DNA of 36,852 bases from Oscillibacter sp. (GTDB taxonomy: Bacteria; Bacillota; Clostridia; Oscillospirales; Oscillospiraceae). The stretch covers positions 1-36,852 of the forward strand of contig JAAVYM010000087.1 in assembly GCA_022791135.1 (NCBI GenBank), written 5' to 3'. Every line of letters begins with the position of its first letter. Within the stretch, counting starts at the first letter, position 1. Positions 8,290 through 17,680 of the stretch are shown here, one piece after another. The translations under genes and the position numbers were made by a program. Below the pieces are notes generated by a model that worked only from the letters and a program-made list of their open reading frames with translations, did not search any database and had not been told where the DNA came from.

Positions 8290-8420
8290 CTTATCCGCAA
8301 AATGTACGCGCGCGGATCGCGCTGCCCGGTTCCCTGTCCGGCAAGGTGCCTTTTTCCGGCGGTTCGCCGCCCGGTGAAGCCGCGGCACGGCAGTCCGCGT
8401 GCGGGTCATCTGCGGATAGG
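8290..8420 (+). ncRNA. candidate structured RNA / leader before pgk (rod-like fold)
   Basis: Nested pairings can be seen directly: CTTATCCGCA (8290-8299) with TGCGGATAGG (8411-8420, one G-U); GCGCGCGGA (8308-8316) with TCCGCGTGC (8394-8402, one G-U); CTGCC (8322-8326) with GGCAG (8389-8393); GTGCC (8346-8350) with GGCAC (8384-8388); and an apical GGCGG-UUCG-CCGCC (8358-8371). Together they make a 131-base rod with internal loops. No known family (6S, SRP, T-box, known riboswitch) could be recognised. The strand is assumed from the flanking genes. Confidence 0.4.
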
Positions 8421-8432
8421 TTCTAAGGAGCC

Positions 8433-8547
8433 GTGCCAACCGGCAAACCCGCGTCCTTGGCGGGCCGTTTTCCGTCTGTGCTGCGCTTTCCCTTTTCGCC
8501 GGACGAAAGCGTCTCCCGTCAATCCACGCATGTTTGCCCATTGGCAC
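8433..8547 (+). other. second long-range pairing in the pgk leader
   Basis: GTGCCAA (8433-8439) is complementary to TTGGCAC (8541-8547). Between them lie a CCCGC/GCGGG hairpin (about 8448-8464) and a CGCTTT/AAAGCG pairing (about 8484-8513). It could be a second domain of the structure at 8290-8420. It ends about 25 bases before the pgk ribosome site. Confidence 0.3.
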
Positions 8548-8586
8548 AGCTTCTGAGTTCTTTATATTTTTAGGAGGAGTCCTGAG

Positions 8587-9780
8587 ATGAATTACAACAA
8601 AAAAACCGTCAAAGACATCGATGTATCCGGCAAGAAGGTCCTGCTCCGCTGCGACTTCAACGTCCCTCAGGATAAGGAGACCGGCGCCATCACCAGCGAC
8701 AAGCGCATTGTCGCCGCGCTGCCCACCATCCAGTACCTGCTGGAACAGGGCGCGGCCGTCATCGCCTGCTCCCACCTGGGCAAGCCTAAGAACGGTCCTG
8801 ACCCCAAGCTGAGCCTGGCTCCGGTGGCCAAACGTCTGGGCGAGCTGCTGGGCAAGCCCGTCATCATGGCTACCGACGTCGTCGGCGAGGATGCCAAGGC
8901 CAAGGCCGCCGCCCTGAAGCCCGGCGAGATTTTGCTGCTGGAGAACACCCGCTTTGAAAAGGGCGAAACCAAGAACGACCCCGCGCTGGCCAAAGCCATG
9001 GCCTCTATGGCGGAGGTCTATGTGTCCGACGCCTTCGGCGCGGTGCATCGCGCCCATGCTTCCACCGCCGGCGCGGCCGACTATCTCCCCGCCGTCTCCG
9101 GCTTCCTGATCCAAAAGGAGCTGGATTTCCTGGGCGGCGCTATCGCCAGCCCCAAGCGCCCCCTGGTGGCCATCCTCGGCGGCGCCAAGGTGTCCAGCAA
9201 GATCGGCGTCATCAACAATCTGCTGGAGATCGCCGATACCATCATCATCGGCGGCGGCATGTCCTACACCTTCTCTGCCGCCCAGGGCGGCAAAGTGGGC
9301 GACAGCCTGCTGGAGGCCGACTGGCTGGACTACTCCAAGGAGATGATCGCCAAGGCCGAGACCAAGGGCGTGAAGTTCCTCCTGCCTGTGGACACCGTCT
9401 GCGGCGACAGCTTCGCCCCTGACGCCAAAAGCCAGGTAGTCAAGGCCGGCGAGATTCCCGACGGCTGGCAGGGCCTGGACATCGGCCCTGAGACCGTAAA
9501 GCTCTATTGCGGCGCTGTGGCCGGCGCGGGCACCGTCATCTGGAACGGCCCCATGGGCGTATTTGAGTTCCCCGCCTTCGCCAAGGGAACCGAGGCCATG
9601 GCCGAGGCCCTGAGCAAAACCAGCGCCATTACCGTCATCGGCGGCGGAGACAGCGCGGCGGCAGTGGAGCAGCTGGGCTACGCCGACAAGATGAGCCACA
9701 TCTCCACCGGCGGCGGCGCTTCCCTGGAGTTCCTGGAGGGCAAGGAGCTGCCCGGCGTGGCCTGCCTGCTGGACGCCTGA
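8587..9780 (+). CDS. pgk: phosphoglycerate kinase
   Basis: Pgk transfers phosphate from 1,3-bisphosphoglycerate to ADP in glycolysis. The 397-residue length and all landmarks are standard: N-terminal RCDFNVPQD substrate site (about 21-29), CSHLGKPK (about 60-67), [10 protein letters not shown] (about 155-164), [13 protein letters not shown] hinge, the nucleotide site WNGPMGVFE (about 320-328) and the C-terminal [18 protein letters not shown] (about 371-388). An AGGAGG site precedes the ATG. Codon use is strongly biased to GCC/GGC/AAG, as expected for a highly expressed gene. It heads a pgk, tpiA, gpmI set; gap (glyceraldehyde-3-phosphate dehydrogenase) is not in the window. Confidence 0.98.
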   Translation: MNYNKKTVKDIDVSGKKVLLRCDFNVPQDKETGAITSDKRIVAALPTIQYLLEQGAAVIACSHLGKPKNGPDPKLSLAPVAKRLGELLGKPVIMATDVVGEDAKAKAAALKPGEILLLENTRFEKGETKNDPALAKAMASMAEVYVSDAFGAVHRAHASTAGAADYLPAVSGFLIQKELDFLGGAIASPKRPLVAILGGAKVSSKIGVINNLLEIADTIIIGGGMSYTFSAAQGGKVGDSLLEADWLDYSKEMIAKAETKGVKFLLPVDTVCGDSFAPDAKSQVVKAGEIPDGWQGLDIGPETVKLYCGAVAGAGTVIWNGPMGVFEFPAFAKGTEAMAEALSKTSAITVIGGGDSAAAVEQLGYADKMSHISTGGGASLEFLEGKELPGVACLLDA

Positions 9781-9809
9781 GTTCGGCCCTCCCTTGAAAA
9801 CTCCCTGCC

Positions 9810-9857
9810 GCTCCGGGCGGCCGGAGCCGCTTGATGCCTGCGGCGGCCATGCCGCCG
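9810..9857 (+). terminator. paired hairpins after pgk
   Basis: GCTCCGG (9810-9816) and CCGGAGC (9821-9827) form one 7-bp stem; CGGCGGC (9841-9847) and GCCGCCG (9851-9857) form another with a 3-base loop. Neither has a proper U-run, although TTTGTTTTT occurs at about 9872-9880. Termination is possible but not strong. Confidence 0.35.
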
Positions 9858-9895
9858 TGCAAACCGGCTGATTTGTTTTTCCGATGGGGATGGGG

Positions 9896-9927
9896 AAAAC
9901 CGGGGGACGACCTGCGGTTCCCCTCCC
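9896..9927. repeat. short intergenic repeat, copy 1
   Basis: The block AAAACCGGGGG ... ACCTGCGGTTCCCCTCCC is imperfectly repeated at 11109-11141, and both copies are self-complementary (GGGG/CCCC and AACCG/CGGTT arms). It looks like a small dispersed palindromic element. Only two copies are visible here. Confidence 0.4.
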
Positions 9928-10058
9928 TTTCCCAATAAAAATGTCCTGGGCGGAAGAATGCTCTTTCTATTTTCTATAAATCCGGGATTGCGGCGCTCCG
10001 AAGGGAAGAAGCATAGCGGTTTTTTCCGTGGAAAGTGCAGAAAAAGCCCCGTGTGCCC

Positions 10059-10089
10059 TTGACATTTCCCCATGTTTCGGCTATATAAT
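10059..10089 (+). promoter_or_regulatory. promoter of tpiA
   Basis: A consensus -35 TTGACA (10059-10064) is followed by TATATA at 10082-10087 (17-base spacer), which overlaps a perfect TATAAT at 10084-10089 (19-base spacer). Transcription would start near 10095, leaving a leader of about 80 bases. The long open frame that runs through this promoter is therefore not coding upstream of 10177. Confidence 0.8.
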
Positions 10090-10176
10090 AGTTGGTCGCT
10101 ATTGAAAGCCCAACAGCTTCCCGCGCGATTTCCTAAGCCTACCCCACATTCAAGATATAAAGGAGTTTTGAACATC

Positions 10177-10950
<774 letters not shown>

Positions 10951-10960
10951 CGCTGCCTCA

Positions 10961-10986
10961 AAAGGGGGGGACAAAGTCCCCCCTTT
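10961..10986 (+). terminator. terminator-like hairpin after tpiA
   Basis: AAAGGGGGGG at 10961-10970 pairs with CCCCCCTTT at 10978-10986 (one G bulged), closing a short GAC/GTC inner stem. It begins 10 bases after the tpiA stop. The tail is only TTTGG, so efficiency is uncertain. Confidence 0.55.
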
Positions 10987-10996
10987 GGATTCTCCC

Positions 10997-11158
10997 TCAC
11001 CGGTCTGCGGGCCGGTGACGCCGCCTAAAGCAGCTGGGGCAGCGTATTTTTGTGACACGCATGTCGCCGCAAAAATAATTTGATTTTCTTTCTCCGCCTC
11101 TGGCGGAGAAAACCGGGGACCTACGGTCCCATGCCCCTCCCCTTGGCCGCGGCATGGG
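10997..11158. repeat. series of hairpins in the tpiA-gpmI gap
   Basis: Perfect inverted repeats follow one another: TCACCGG/CCGGTGA (10997-11018), TATTTTTG/CAAAAATA (11045-11077), TCTCCGCC/GGCGGAGA (11091-11109), GGGACC/GGTCCC (11116-11130) and CCCATGCC/GGCATGGG (11128-11158). The last two share three bases and cannot form together. The part 11109-11141 repeats the element at 9896-9927. No gene is seen in the gap. Confidence 0.5.
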
Positions 11159-11214
11159 AGGAAATTCCTTATCAGGCCGTTTAATTCTGGCCAGATCAGG
11201 GAAGGAGATTTTTT

Positions 11215-12732
11215 ATGAACAAAACACCTACCACTCTGATTATTATGGACGGCTTCGGCACCGGCGGCGGCGAGACGGGCAACGCGGTCAAAACCGCAAA
11301 AACCCCTCGGCTGGACGGCTTTTTCCAGGAATTCGCCCACACCACTCTCTCCGCCTCCGGGCTGGACGTGGGCCTGCCCGACGGGCAGATGGGCAATAGC
11401 GAGGTTGGCCATACCAACATCGGCGGCGGCCGGGTCGTATTTCAGGATCTGCCCCGGATCACCCGGGCGATTGAAGACGGCAGCTTCTTTTGCAACCCTG
11501 CCTACCTCCACGCCATGGACGCCTGCCTGGAAAAGGGTTCTGCCTTGCATCTGTTCGGGCTTTTGTCTGACGGCGGCGTCCACTCCCACCTGACGCATTT
11601 GTTCGCCCTGCTGAAAATGGCAAAGGACAAAGGTTTGACCCGGGTCTATATTCACGCCTTCCTGGACGGGCGGGACGTGTCTCCCACCTCTGGCGCAGGC
11701 TTCGTGGAAGAAACCGTTGCCAAGTGTCGGGAAATCGGCGTAGGCAAGATCGCCACGGTCATGGGCCGCTATTATGCCATGGACCGGGACAAGCGCTGGG
11801 ACCGGGTGGAGCAGGCTTATGACGCCATGGTTTACGGTGAGGGCGCTGTCAGCAATCCCGACCCCGTGGACGCAGTGAAAAAGTCCTATGAGAAGGGCGT
11901 GACGGATGAATTTGTAGAGCCGGTGGTCTGCGACGCTGACGGGTCTATCTCGGACAACGACAGCGTCATCTTCTTCAACTTCCGGCCCGACCGGGCCCGG
12001 GAGATCACACGGACCTTGGTGGATCCGGAGTTTGACGGGTTTACCAGGCAGTTCTTCCCCCTGACCTACGTCTGCAACACGGAATACGACGCTTCCATGC
12101 CCAATGTGGAGGTGGCATTCCCCCGGGTGCTGGTCAACAACGGCCTGGGCGAGTACCTCAGCCGGATGGGCATGACACAGCTGCGCATTGCCGAGACGGA
12201 GAAATACGCACATGTCACCTTCTTCTTCAACGGCGGCAGCGAGACGGTCTTCCCAGGCGAGGACCGTGTGCTGATTCCCTCCCCCAAGGTGGCAACCTAC
12301 GATCTTCAGCCGGAGATGAGCGCTCCCGAGGTCTGCGAGAAGTGCGTGGAGCGCATTGAATCCGGGAATTATGATGTCATCATCCTGAACTTTGCCAACT
12401 GCGATATGGTAGGCCACACCGGCGTATTTGACGCCGCCGTAAAGGCTGTGGAGACCGTGGATAAATGCGTGGGTAAGGTGGTGGACGCCACGCTGAAGAT
12501 GGGCGGCATCGCCATGATCACTGCCGACCATGGCAACGCCGAGCAGATGCTGGAGCCGGATGGGAGTCCCATGACCGCCCATACCACCAATCCCGTACCC
12601 TTCATTCTCTGCGGCGCGGGGTCTCAGCTGCGGTCGGATGGGCGGCTGGCGGACATTGCGCCCACTATGCTGGATGTGATGGGCCTGGCCTGCCCGCCGG
12701 AGATGGATGGAAAGACTTTGATTGTACAGTAA
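11215..12732 (+). CDS. gpmI: 2,3-bisphosphoglycerate-independent phosphoglycerate mutase
   Basis: GpmI converts 3-phosphoglycerate to 2-phosphoglycerate and needs Mn2+, which ties its activity to pH during sporulation in Bacillus. The 505-residue length is typical. The metal-binding start LIIMDGFG (residues 8-15), the catalytic Ser62 in MGNSEVGHTNIG, the SDGGVHSH motif (about 118-125), HAFLDGRDV, FNFRPDRAREI (about 258-268), FFNGG, and the C-terminal metal site ITADHGNAEQM (about 438-448) are all present. An AAGGAG site lies upstream. It is followed by a strong terminator shared with the convergent sleC gene boundary. Confidence 0.98.
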   Translation: MNKTPTTLIIMDGFGTGGGETGNAVKTAKTPRLDGFFQEFAHTTLSASGLDVGLPDGQMGNSEVGHTNIGGGRVVFQDLPRITRAIEDGSFFCNPAYLHAMDACLEKGSALHLFGLLSDGGVHSHLTHLFALLKMAKDKGLTRVYIHAFLDGRDVSPTSGAGFVEETVAKCREIGVGKIATVMGRYYAMDRDKRWDRVEQAYDAMVYGEGAVSNPDPVDAVKKSYEKGVTDEFVEPVVCDADGSISDNDSVIFFNFRPDRAREITRTLVDPEFDGFTRQFFPLTYVCNTEYDASMPNVEVAFPRVLVNNGLGEYLSRMGMTQLRIAETEKYAHVTFFFNGGSETVFPGEDRVLIPSPKVATYDLQPEMSAPEVCEKCVERIESGNYDVIILNFANCDMVGHTGVFDAAVKAVETVDKCVGKVVDATLKMGGIAMITADHGNAEQMLEPDGSPMTAHTTNPVPFILCGAGSQLRSDGRLADIAPTMLDVMGLACPPEMDGKTLIVQ

Positions 12733-12828
12733 GTACTTTTTCTCGAAAAAAAGGCTCCAAAAGAGCTTTCGATTCGCTCTGGATGTCTGACGGTCAACCA
12801 GGCTGGAGCAACGGCAACATAAGTTTTC

Positions 12829-12856
12829 GAGCCGCCCCAATGGGGCGGCTCTTTTT
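12829..12856 (+). terminator. strong intrinsic terminator of gpmI
   Basis: GAGCCGCCCC (12829-12838), loop AAT, GGGGCGGCTC (12842-12851), then TTTTT (12852-12856). The stem is a perfect 10 bp. It ends five bases before the stop codon of the convergent sleC gene; no T-run is present for the other direction. Confidence 0.9.
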
Positions 12857-12860
12857 GTGC

Positions 12861-14099
12861 TCAGGCAAGTCCTGCTACCGCTACGTATACATTCGAAATT
12901 TCGTACCAGGTGGCAAAGTCCACGCTGCCGGTCTGAGGCAGGTGGAAAATCTTTTGGAACTCGGTCACCGCCGCCTGGGTGGCGGGTCCGTAGGCCCCAT
13001 CTGCCGGGATTTTGGGGATGGCGGGGAAATTGTCCCCGATGCGGTTCAGCTGCCCCTGCACGGTACGAACCGCCTCTCCTTCGCTGCCCAGGGTCAGCAC
13101 CTCGTTACCGTAGGATAAGGGGACACCCTCCACCCTCTCTGCGCTTTTTAAGTAAATTTCTGCGCCATAGTATTTTTTCAGGATGCTGACAGCATCCCAT
13201 CCCTGTTCTGCCAGGGCCTGGGAACCCCACTGGCTTAGCCCGCCGCACTGGGTCCGCCGACCGTCGCAGTATTGGGTGAATAGAGGCTGCGCAATGCCCT
13301 CTTTCGTGACGTAGGTGGTGAAGAGATCATCCACCACGACGCCCACCTCCTCAAAGATGGTCCGCCCGTGGGAATAGGACTGGTCAAAAGCCGTAGAGCT
13401 GGTGATGGTGAAGTCATAGCCCTTCCCCCGGTACCACTCGGTGTAGACCCGGTTCAAGGTGAAAGACAAGATGGCCAGGACGTTGGCCTTGATGGCCTCG
13501 GTCCGCCAGGTGGAGTAAATCTCGCTGCATGCTACATTCTTGATGTAGTCTTTGAAACGGACCCAGCGGTTCAGGGCGGAGGTATCGTCCGGCCGCCCAT
13601 CGTGGACCACCACAAACTCCGGAATCACCGGCTCCGGCAGAACCACCAATCCCTCCGGCTCCGGCAGGGGCTTGACCTCCTCCTCCGGCGGGCGGGAAGA
13701 GGGTTCCCCCCAGAGGCCGTGGGGCGGAAGCAGCACGTTGCGCACGTTGAAGCCGCCGGGCACGGCCCCCGGGAGGGCCGCCCTCTGGATCGCCAGGCCG
13801 GCGGGCAGCAGCTCCACCCCGCCGATATGAAGGGTCTGGTAGCCCTCGGCAGAAACGGTGACGTTGTAGAGAGCGTAGGGCCGCCGGTCCGATTCCCCCT
13901 CGACTACGGACCACTCCATCGGCGGCGCGGGCAGCTCCATAGACGGGGTCTGGCCCGAGAAGTCGGTAACGGCCTCCTCTAAAAGCTGCCCGTTGGCCGG
14001 GTCCGTTACCCAGACCCGGGCATTCGGAATGGGGTCGGGGTTTTCCCCTGCCGTGACAAAAACTTGCAAATCGCCTTTGTCCAAATAAGTTGGATTCAT
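12861..14099 (-). CDS. sleC: spore cortex-lytic enzyme SleC (zymogen)
   Basis: SleC degrades cortex peptidoglycan during germination after a Csp protease removes its propeptide. The 412-residue protein (start 14099, strong GGAGGAG site) has the whole SleC layout: N-terminal carboxypeptidase-regulatory-like beta domain (about 10-110), a Pro/Glu-rich linker (about 130-160), then VIPEFVVVHDG where the mature enzyme is expected to begin, a SpoIID/LytB-like catalytic region (about 180-325, with FTLNRVYTEWYRGKGYDFTI and QYCDGRRTQCGGLSQWGSQA) and a C-terminal PG_binding_1 domain (about 335-400, LGSEGEAVRTVQGQLN). There is no signal peptide beyond the propeptide, as for known SleC. It is divergent from two Csp genes, which strongly supports the call. 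Confidence 0.9.
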   Translation of the reverse strand: MNPTYLDKGDLQVFVTAGENPDPIPNARVWVTDPANGQLLEEAVTDFSGQTPSMELPAPPMEWSVVEGESDRRPYALYNVTVSAEGYQTLHIGGVELLPAGLAIQRAALPGAVPGGFNVRNVLLPPHGLWGEPSSRPPEEEVKPLPEPEGLVVLPEPVIPEFVVVHDGRPDDTSALNRWVRFKDYIKNVACSEIYSTWRTEAIKANVLAILSFTLNRVYTEWYRGKGYDFTITSSTAFDQSYSHGRTIFEEVGVVVDDLFTTYVTKEGIAQPLFTQYCDGRRTQCGGLSQWGSQALAEQGWDAVSILKKYYGAEIYLKSAERVEGVPLSYGNEVLTLGSEGEAVRTVQGQLNRIGDNFPAIPKIPADGAYGPATQAAVTEFQKIFHLPQTGSVDFATWYEISNVYVAVAGLA

Positions 14100-14211
14100 A
14101 AGGGCGCTCCTCCTTTCCGTATAGTATCTTATGCGGGCGGAAGCGCCGGGACACCACTCCGGCGGCCGGAACCGGCTTCTTCCCGCAATTGCATCGGCAT
14201 AGGAGGGCTGT
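14100..14211. promoter_or_regulatory. divergent promoter region between sleC and csp genes
   Basis: A 112-base gap. Reading towards sleC there is CATAAGATA at about 14122-14130, which fits the CATANNNTA -10 pattern of late mother-cell sigma factors (SigE/SigK), but no convincing -35 was found. No sigma-A promoter was seen in either direction, in keeping with sporulation control. This is suggestive only. Confidence 0.3.
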
Positions 14212-15768
14212 ATGGAATACATCGTCAAGTATACGGGAGACATTCTCTCCCTGGGCTATCCCACGGAGCTGCTGGACGCCCAGTTTGCCATTTTAGAGCT
14301 GGAGGGGGAGGATCCGGAGCGCCTGCTGGAGTACCAGCAGGTCACCAGCTTCGAACCCGCCCGCCGCCTCAGCAGCCTGGCAGACCGAAGCCTGGAGGTA
14401 TCCTGCATCCCGCCGGTCCAGAGGAAGACCGGCCTGGGACTGACGGGACAGGGGGTCCTTATCGGTTTTGTGGACTCCGGGCTGGACCTGAACCACCCGG
14501 AATTTCTGGGCGAGGATGGGTCCAGCCGGGTCATCGCCCTTTGGGATATGACGGCGGAGGGCACGCCGCCTCGGGGCTTTCTTCACGGCGCAATGTATAC
14601 AAAGGAGGAGATTGCCGCCGGGCTGGCCCCTTCCGCAGACCAATCCGGCCACGGCACCGCTGTTGCCGCCACTGCCGCCGGACGCAGCGGCGCGGCCCCC
14701 GGCGCTTCCATCGCGGCGGTAAAACTGGCCAGCGCCCGGACCACGGACATTATGCGGGCCATTAAATTCCTGCTGGATCAGGCGGAGGAGCGGGCCATGC
14801 CCTGTGTGGTGAACCTGAGCTATGGTACCAACTGTGGGTCCCACCAGGGACAGACGCTATTTGAGTCTTACATCGACCAGTCCGCTCAGCGGGGGCGGAG
14901 TGTGGTGGTGTGCGCCGCCGGAAACGAGGGTTCCGGCGCCCATCATTTCCGGGGACGGCTGATTGAGGGGGAAACTCTGGATGCGGAGTTCACGGTCTCC
15001 ACCCAGCGTCAGCAGATCTATCTCTCCTTGTGGAAAAACTTCGCAGACGAGGCGGAGTTTGAGCTGGTGCTGCCCAACGGGCAGTCCACCGGGCTGCTAT
15101 CGGAGGGAACCCGGTTCCTCCGGTTCGGCACAATTCGGGTGGCGGTGTTTTACGGCGTGCCCACCCACTACACCGTCTCTCAGGAGGCACTGTTCCTGCT
15201 GGACGCTCCCGCCGGGGGGCTGGACGGCCTCTGGAAGCTGCGCTGCTATGGCAGGCGGGTTGCGGACGGGCGCTTCGATGTGTGGCTGCCCACGGTGGAG
15301 GAGGTCAGCGACCGCACCGCCTTTTTGCAACCGGAGCCGGATTTAACCATTACCCTTCCGGCTACGGCCCTCTATCCCATTTCTGTAGGGGGCTTCCGGC
15401 CGGAGACAGAGACAATCAGCCCCTTCTCCGGCCGGGGGGACCAGGACTGCGCGGGGCGGGTTCTGCTGGATCTGGCAGCACCGGCGGAGGGGATTCGGGC
15501 TGCCAAGCCCGGGGGCGGCTACAGCGTCTTCAGTGGCACCAGCATGGCGGCCCCCTTTGTCTCCGGCGCGGCGGCGCTGATGATGGAGTGGGGCGTGGTT
15601 CAGAAAAACGACCTGTTTCTCTATGGCCAGCGGGTCAAGGCGTTCCTCTGCAAGGGGGCGCTGCGCAGTCCCTTTCTCACCTATCCCAATCCCCAGTGGG
15701 GATACGGGCGGCTGAATCTCTGCGGGACCATGAACGAGCTGGTCAACCATTTGGAAAGGGGGCTTTAA
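14212..15768 (+). CDS. Csp-type subtilisin protease (CspB-like), germination
   Basis: A 518-residue S8 protease of the clostridial Csp family, which processes pro-SleC in the spore. The N-terminus MEYIVKYTGDI and following 70 residues resemble the Csp propeptide, and there is no signal peptide. The catalytic triad is complete: Asp88 in GFVDSGLDLNHPEF, His147 in QSGHGTAVAATAAG, Ser444 in FSGTSMAAPFVSG. A roughly 130-residue jellyroll-like insertion (about 245-370) between His and Ser motifs is the Csp hallmark. AGGAGGG precedes the start. It is the first of two protease genes, with two bases between them, so they are surely cotranscribed. Assignment to CspB rather than CspA or CspC is inference. 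Confidence 0.9.
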   Translation: MEYIVKYTGDILSLGYPTELLDAQFAILELEGEDPERLLEYQQVTSFEPARRLSSLADRSLEVSCIPPVQRKTGLGLTGQGVLIGFVDSGLDLNHPEFLGEDGSSRVIALWDMTAEGTPPRGFLHGAMYTKEEIAAGLAPSADQSGHGTAVAATAAGRSGAAPGASIAAVKLASARTTDIMRAIKFLLDQAEERAMPCVVNLSYGTNCGSHQGQTLFESYIDQSAQRGRSVVVCAAGNEGSGAHHFRGRLIEGETLDAEFTVSTQRQQIYLSLWKNFADEAEFELVLPNGQSTGLLSEGTRFLRFGTIRVAVFYGVPTHYTVSQEALFLLDAPAGGLDGLWKLRCYGRRVADGRFDVWLPTVEEVSDRTAFLQPEPDLTITLPATALYPISVGGFRPETETISPFSGRGDQDCAGRVLLDLAAPAEGIRAAKPGGGYSVFSGTSMAAPFVSGAAALMMEWGVVQKNDLFLYGQRVKAFLCKGALRSPFLTYPNPQWGYGRLNLCGTMNELVNHLERGL

Positions 15769-15770
15769 GC

Positions 15771-17483
15771 ATGCGGCTTTCACCGGAAACCCTGGAATTT
15801 ATTCACGCACCCGACACGGTGGACTTCGTCACCCGGGCCACCGACGCTTTTTTTGAATACGCCCGCAGCTCTAGCGATGTGGTGGTGGGGCAGATGCTTG
15901 CGGGGCGGTATGTCCTAGGTTACATCAAGGCAGAAAATTTCCCAAAGCTGCAGGAGGCCCTGGGCGCCGCCTTCGTCAGCTCCGTGCCCGTGGTGCTGGG
16001 GCTGCTGGACCGCCCCGCCCTGGAGGCAGCAGGCATCTCCCAGGTTCATGGCCAACCCTATTTAAACCTGAAAGGACGGGGAGTGCTCATCGGCTTCGTG
16101 GACACGGGCATCGACTATACCCAGGAGGTCTTCCGCTACGAGGACGGCAGCAGCAAAATTCAGTACCTCTACGACCAGACCGCCGAGGGAGATCCCCCTT
16201 CCGGTTTTCTCCTGGGCCGGGAGTACCGCAAGGCGGATATTGACGCCGCTTTAAACGCTCCGGACCCCTATGCCCTGGTGCCGCAACGGGATGAGGACGG
16301 CCACGGCACCTTCCTGGCCTCCGTGGCCGCCGGGCGGGAGACGGAGGACTTTGCCGGCGCTGCCCCGGACGCGGAGATCATCGCCGTGAAGCTGAAAAAG
16401 GCCCGTCCCTTTTTCCGGGAGAAATACTGCGTCCCGGCGGACCAGGAGCACGCCTATGAGTCCAGCGCAGTCATGCTGGGGGTGGAGTACATTCTCCAAA
16501 AAGCCCGGGAGCTGGGCCGCCCGGTGGCCATCTGCATCGGCCTGGGGACCAACGCCGGAAGCCATGACGGCTACAGCGTTTTCGAAGAGTACCTGAGCGG
16601 CGTGTCCATCCAAAAGGGCGTGTGCCTCTGCGCGGCGGCGGGAAACGAGGCGGAGGCCCGGCATCACACCGGCGGCATCCTCCAACCGGGGGAAAAGCCG
16701 GGAAAGGTGGATTTGAAAGTGGGGGAAAACGCCGGGGATGTATACCTGGCGGTGTGGAACACCGTGGCGGACCGGATTTCCCTGTCGGTGCGCTCTCCCT
16801 CCGGGGAGCTGGTGGGCCGGGTACCCGCCCGGCCGGGGATCGCCCCCGCCGCAGACGTGAAGCTGGTGTTGGAGGCCGCCAGGGTCCAGATCGAGTACCA
16901 CTTCCCAGTAGAAGGCAGCGGAGGGCAGCTGTCCATCATTCGCATTCTAGGAGCCACGCCCGGCGTGTGGACCATCCAGCTTCACGGGGACATTCTGCTC
17001 AACGGCAGCTACCAGGTCTGGCTGCCCATGACAGGCTTTGTCTCCCCCACGGTGGAGTTTCTGTCGGCTACACCGGATTACACAGTCACCTGCCCCGCCT
17101 CCGCCATAGGGGTCATCTGCTGCGGAGCCTATGACAGCGCCGGGAAGAGCCTTTACGCCAAAAGCTCCCGAGGTCCCGCCTGGGACGAGCGGATTCTGCC
17201 GGACCTGACGGCCCCTGGTGTGGGGGTCCGGGGCATCTATCCCTATGGCCCCGGCCTTATGAGCGGCACCAGCGCGGCGGCGGCTGTTCTGACCGGCGCC
17301 TGCGCCCTGCTGCTCCAGTGGGGCGTCCGGGAGGGCAATGACCCGGCCATGGGGACCTATCAAATCCGGGCCTATCTAATCCGAGGCTGCCTCCGGCGGG
17401 CGGATATGACTTATCCCAACAACCAGTGGGGCTATGGCTCCGTCCAGCTGATGCAGACCTTCCACCTGATGCGGGAGCTGTAG
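15771..17483 (+). CDS. second Csp-type subtilisin protease
   Basis: A 570-residue S8 protease that starts two bases after its paralogue, with GAAAGGGGG as ribosome site; the open frame extends further upstream but only inside the first gene. The triad is intact: Asp111 in GFVDTGIDYTQ, His178 in EDGHGTFLASVAAG, Ser501 in MSGTSAAAAVLTG. The segment between them again carries a long insertion (about 300-420). In Clostridioides difficile the CspA and CspC paralogues have lost catalytic residues; here both copies keep them, closer to the C. perfringens situation. It could process SleC, activate the partner, or sense germinants. The exact role cannot be read from sequence. Confidence 0.88.
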   Translation: MRLSPETLEFIHAPDTVDFVTRATDAFFEYARSSSDVVVGQMLAGRYVLGYIKAENFPKLQEALGAAFVSSVPVVLGLLDRPALEAAGISQVHGQPYLNLKGRGVLIGFVDTGIDYTQEVFRYEDGSSKIQYLYDQTAEGDPPSGFLLGREYRKADIDAALNAPDPYALVPQRDEDGHGTFLASVAAGRETEDFAGAAPDAEIIAVKLKKARPFFREKYCVPADQEHAYESSAVMLGVEYILQKARELGRPVAICIGLGTNAGSHDGYSVFEEYLSGVSIQKGVCLCAAAGNEAEARHHTGGILQPGEKPGKVDLKVGENAGDVYLAVWNTVADRISLSVRSPSGELVGRVPARPGIAPAADVKLVLEAARVQIEYHFPVEGSGGQLSIIRILGATPGVWTIQLHGDILLNGSYQVWLPMTGFVSPTVEFLSATPDYTVTCPASAIGVICCGAYDSAGKSLYAKSSRGPAWDERILPDLTAPGVGVRGIYPYGPGLMSGTSAAAAVLTGACALLLQWGVREGNDPAMGTYQIRAYLIRGCLRRADMTYPNNQWGYGSVQLMQTFHLMREL

Positions 17484-17551
17484 GGTCCCTTCGCTTGTTT
17501 CCCCGTGCGTCCAGCTGGGGGAATACTGCGGAGCAAGGGACTGATCCGGCG

Positions 17552-17580
17552 TTGCAATTGTCCCCGGAACATGCTATGAT
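17552..17580 (+). promoter_or_regulatory. promoter of the EamA transporter
   Basis: TTGCAA (17552-17557), a 17-base spacer ending in TGC (extended -10), and TATGAT (17575-17580). The start codon is 100 bases further on. Confidence 0.7.
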
Positions 17581-17680
17581 GGGATTGGAAGAAACTTCCG
17601 CGCCTCTCCCCGGCGCCTGCTCATAGACGCTTGGGGACAGCATCCTCTTTGCGCCCTATCTCTCAAAGGAAGGCGATCCT

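Noticed and set aside
8541-8568. TTGGCA-16-TATATT as a pgk promoter
   Set aside because: Transcription would begin inside the ribosome site; the TTGGCAC also takes part in a long-range pairing.
10072-10176. Upstream ATG that would extend tpiA by 35 residues
   Set aside because: It lies within the -35/-10 promoter and the extension has no counterpart in triosephosphate isomerases.
17257-17643. 128-codon minus-strand frame over the end of the second csp gene and the following gap
   Set aside because: Low-complexity Arg/Pro/Gly composition, overlaps a clear gene and the EamA promoter region.
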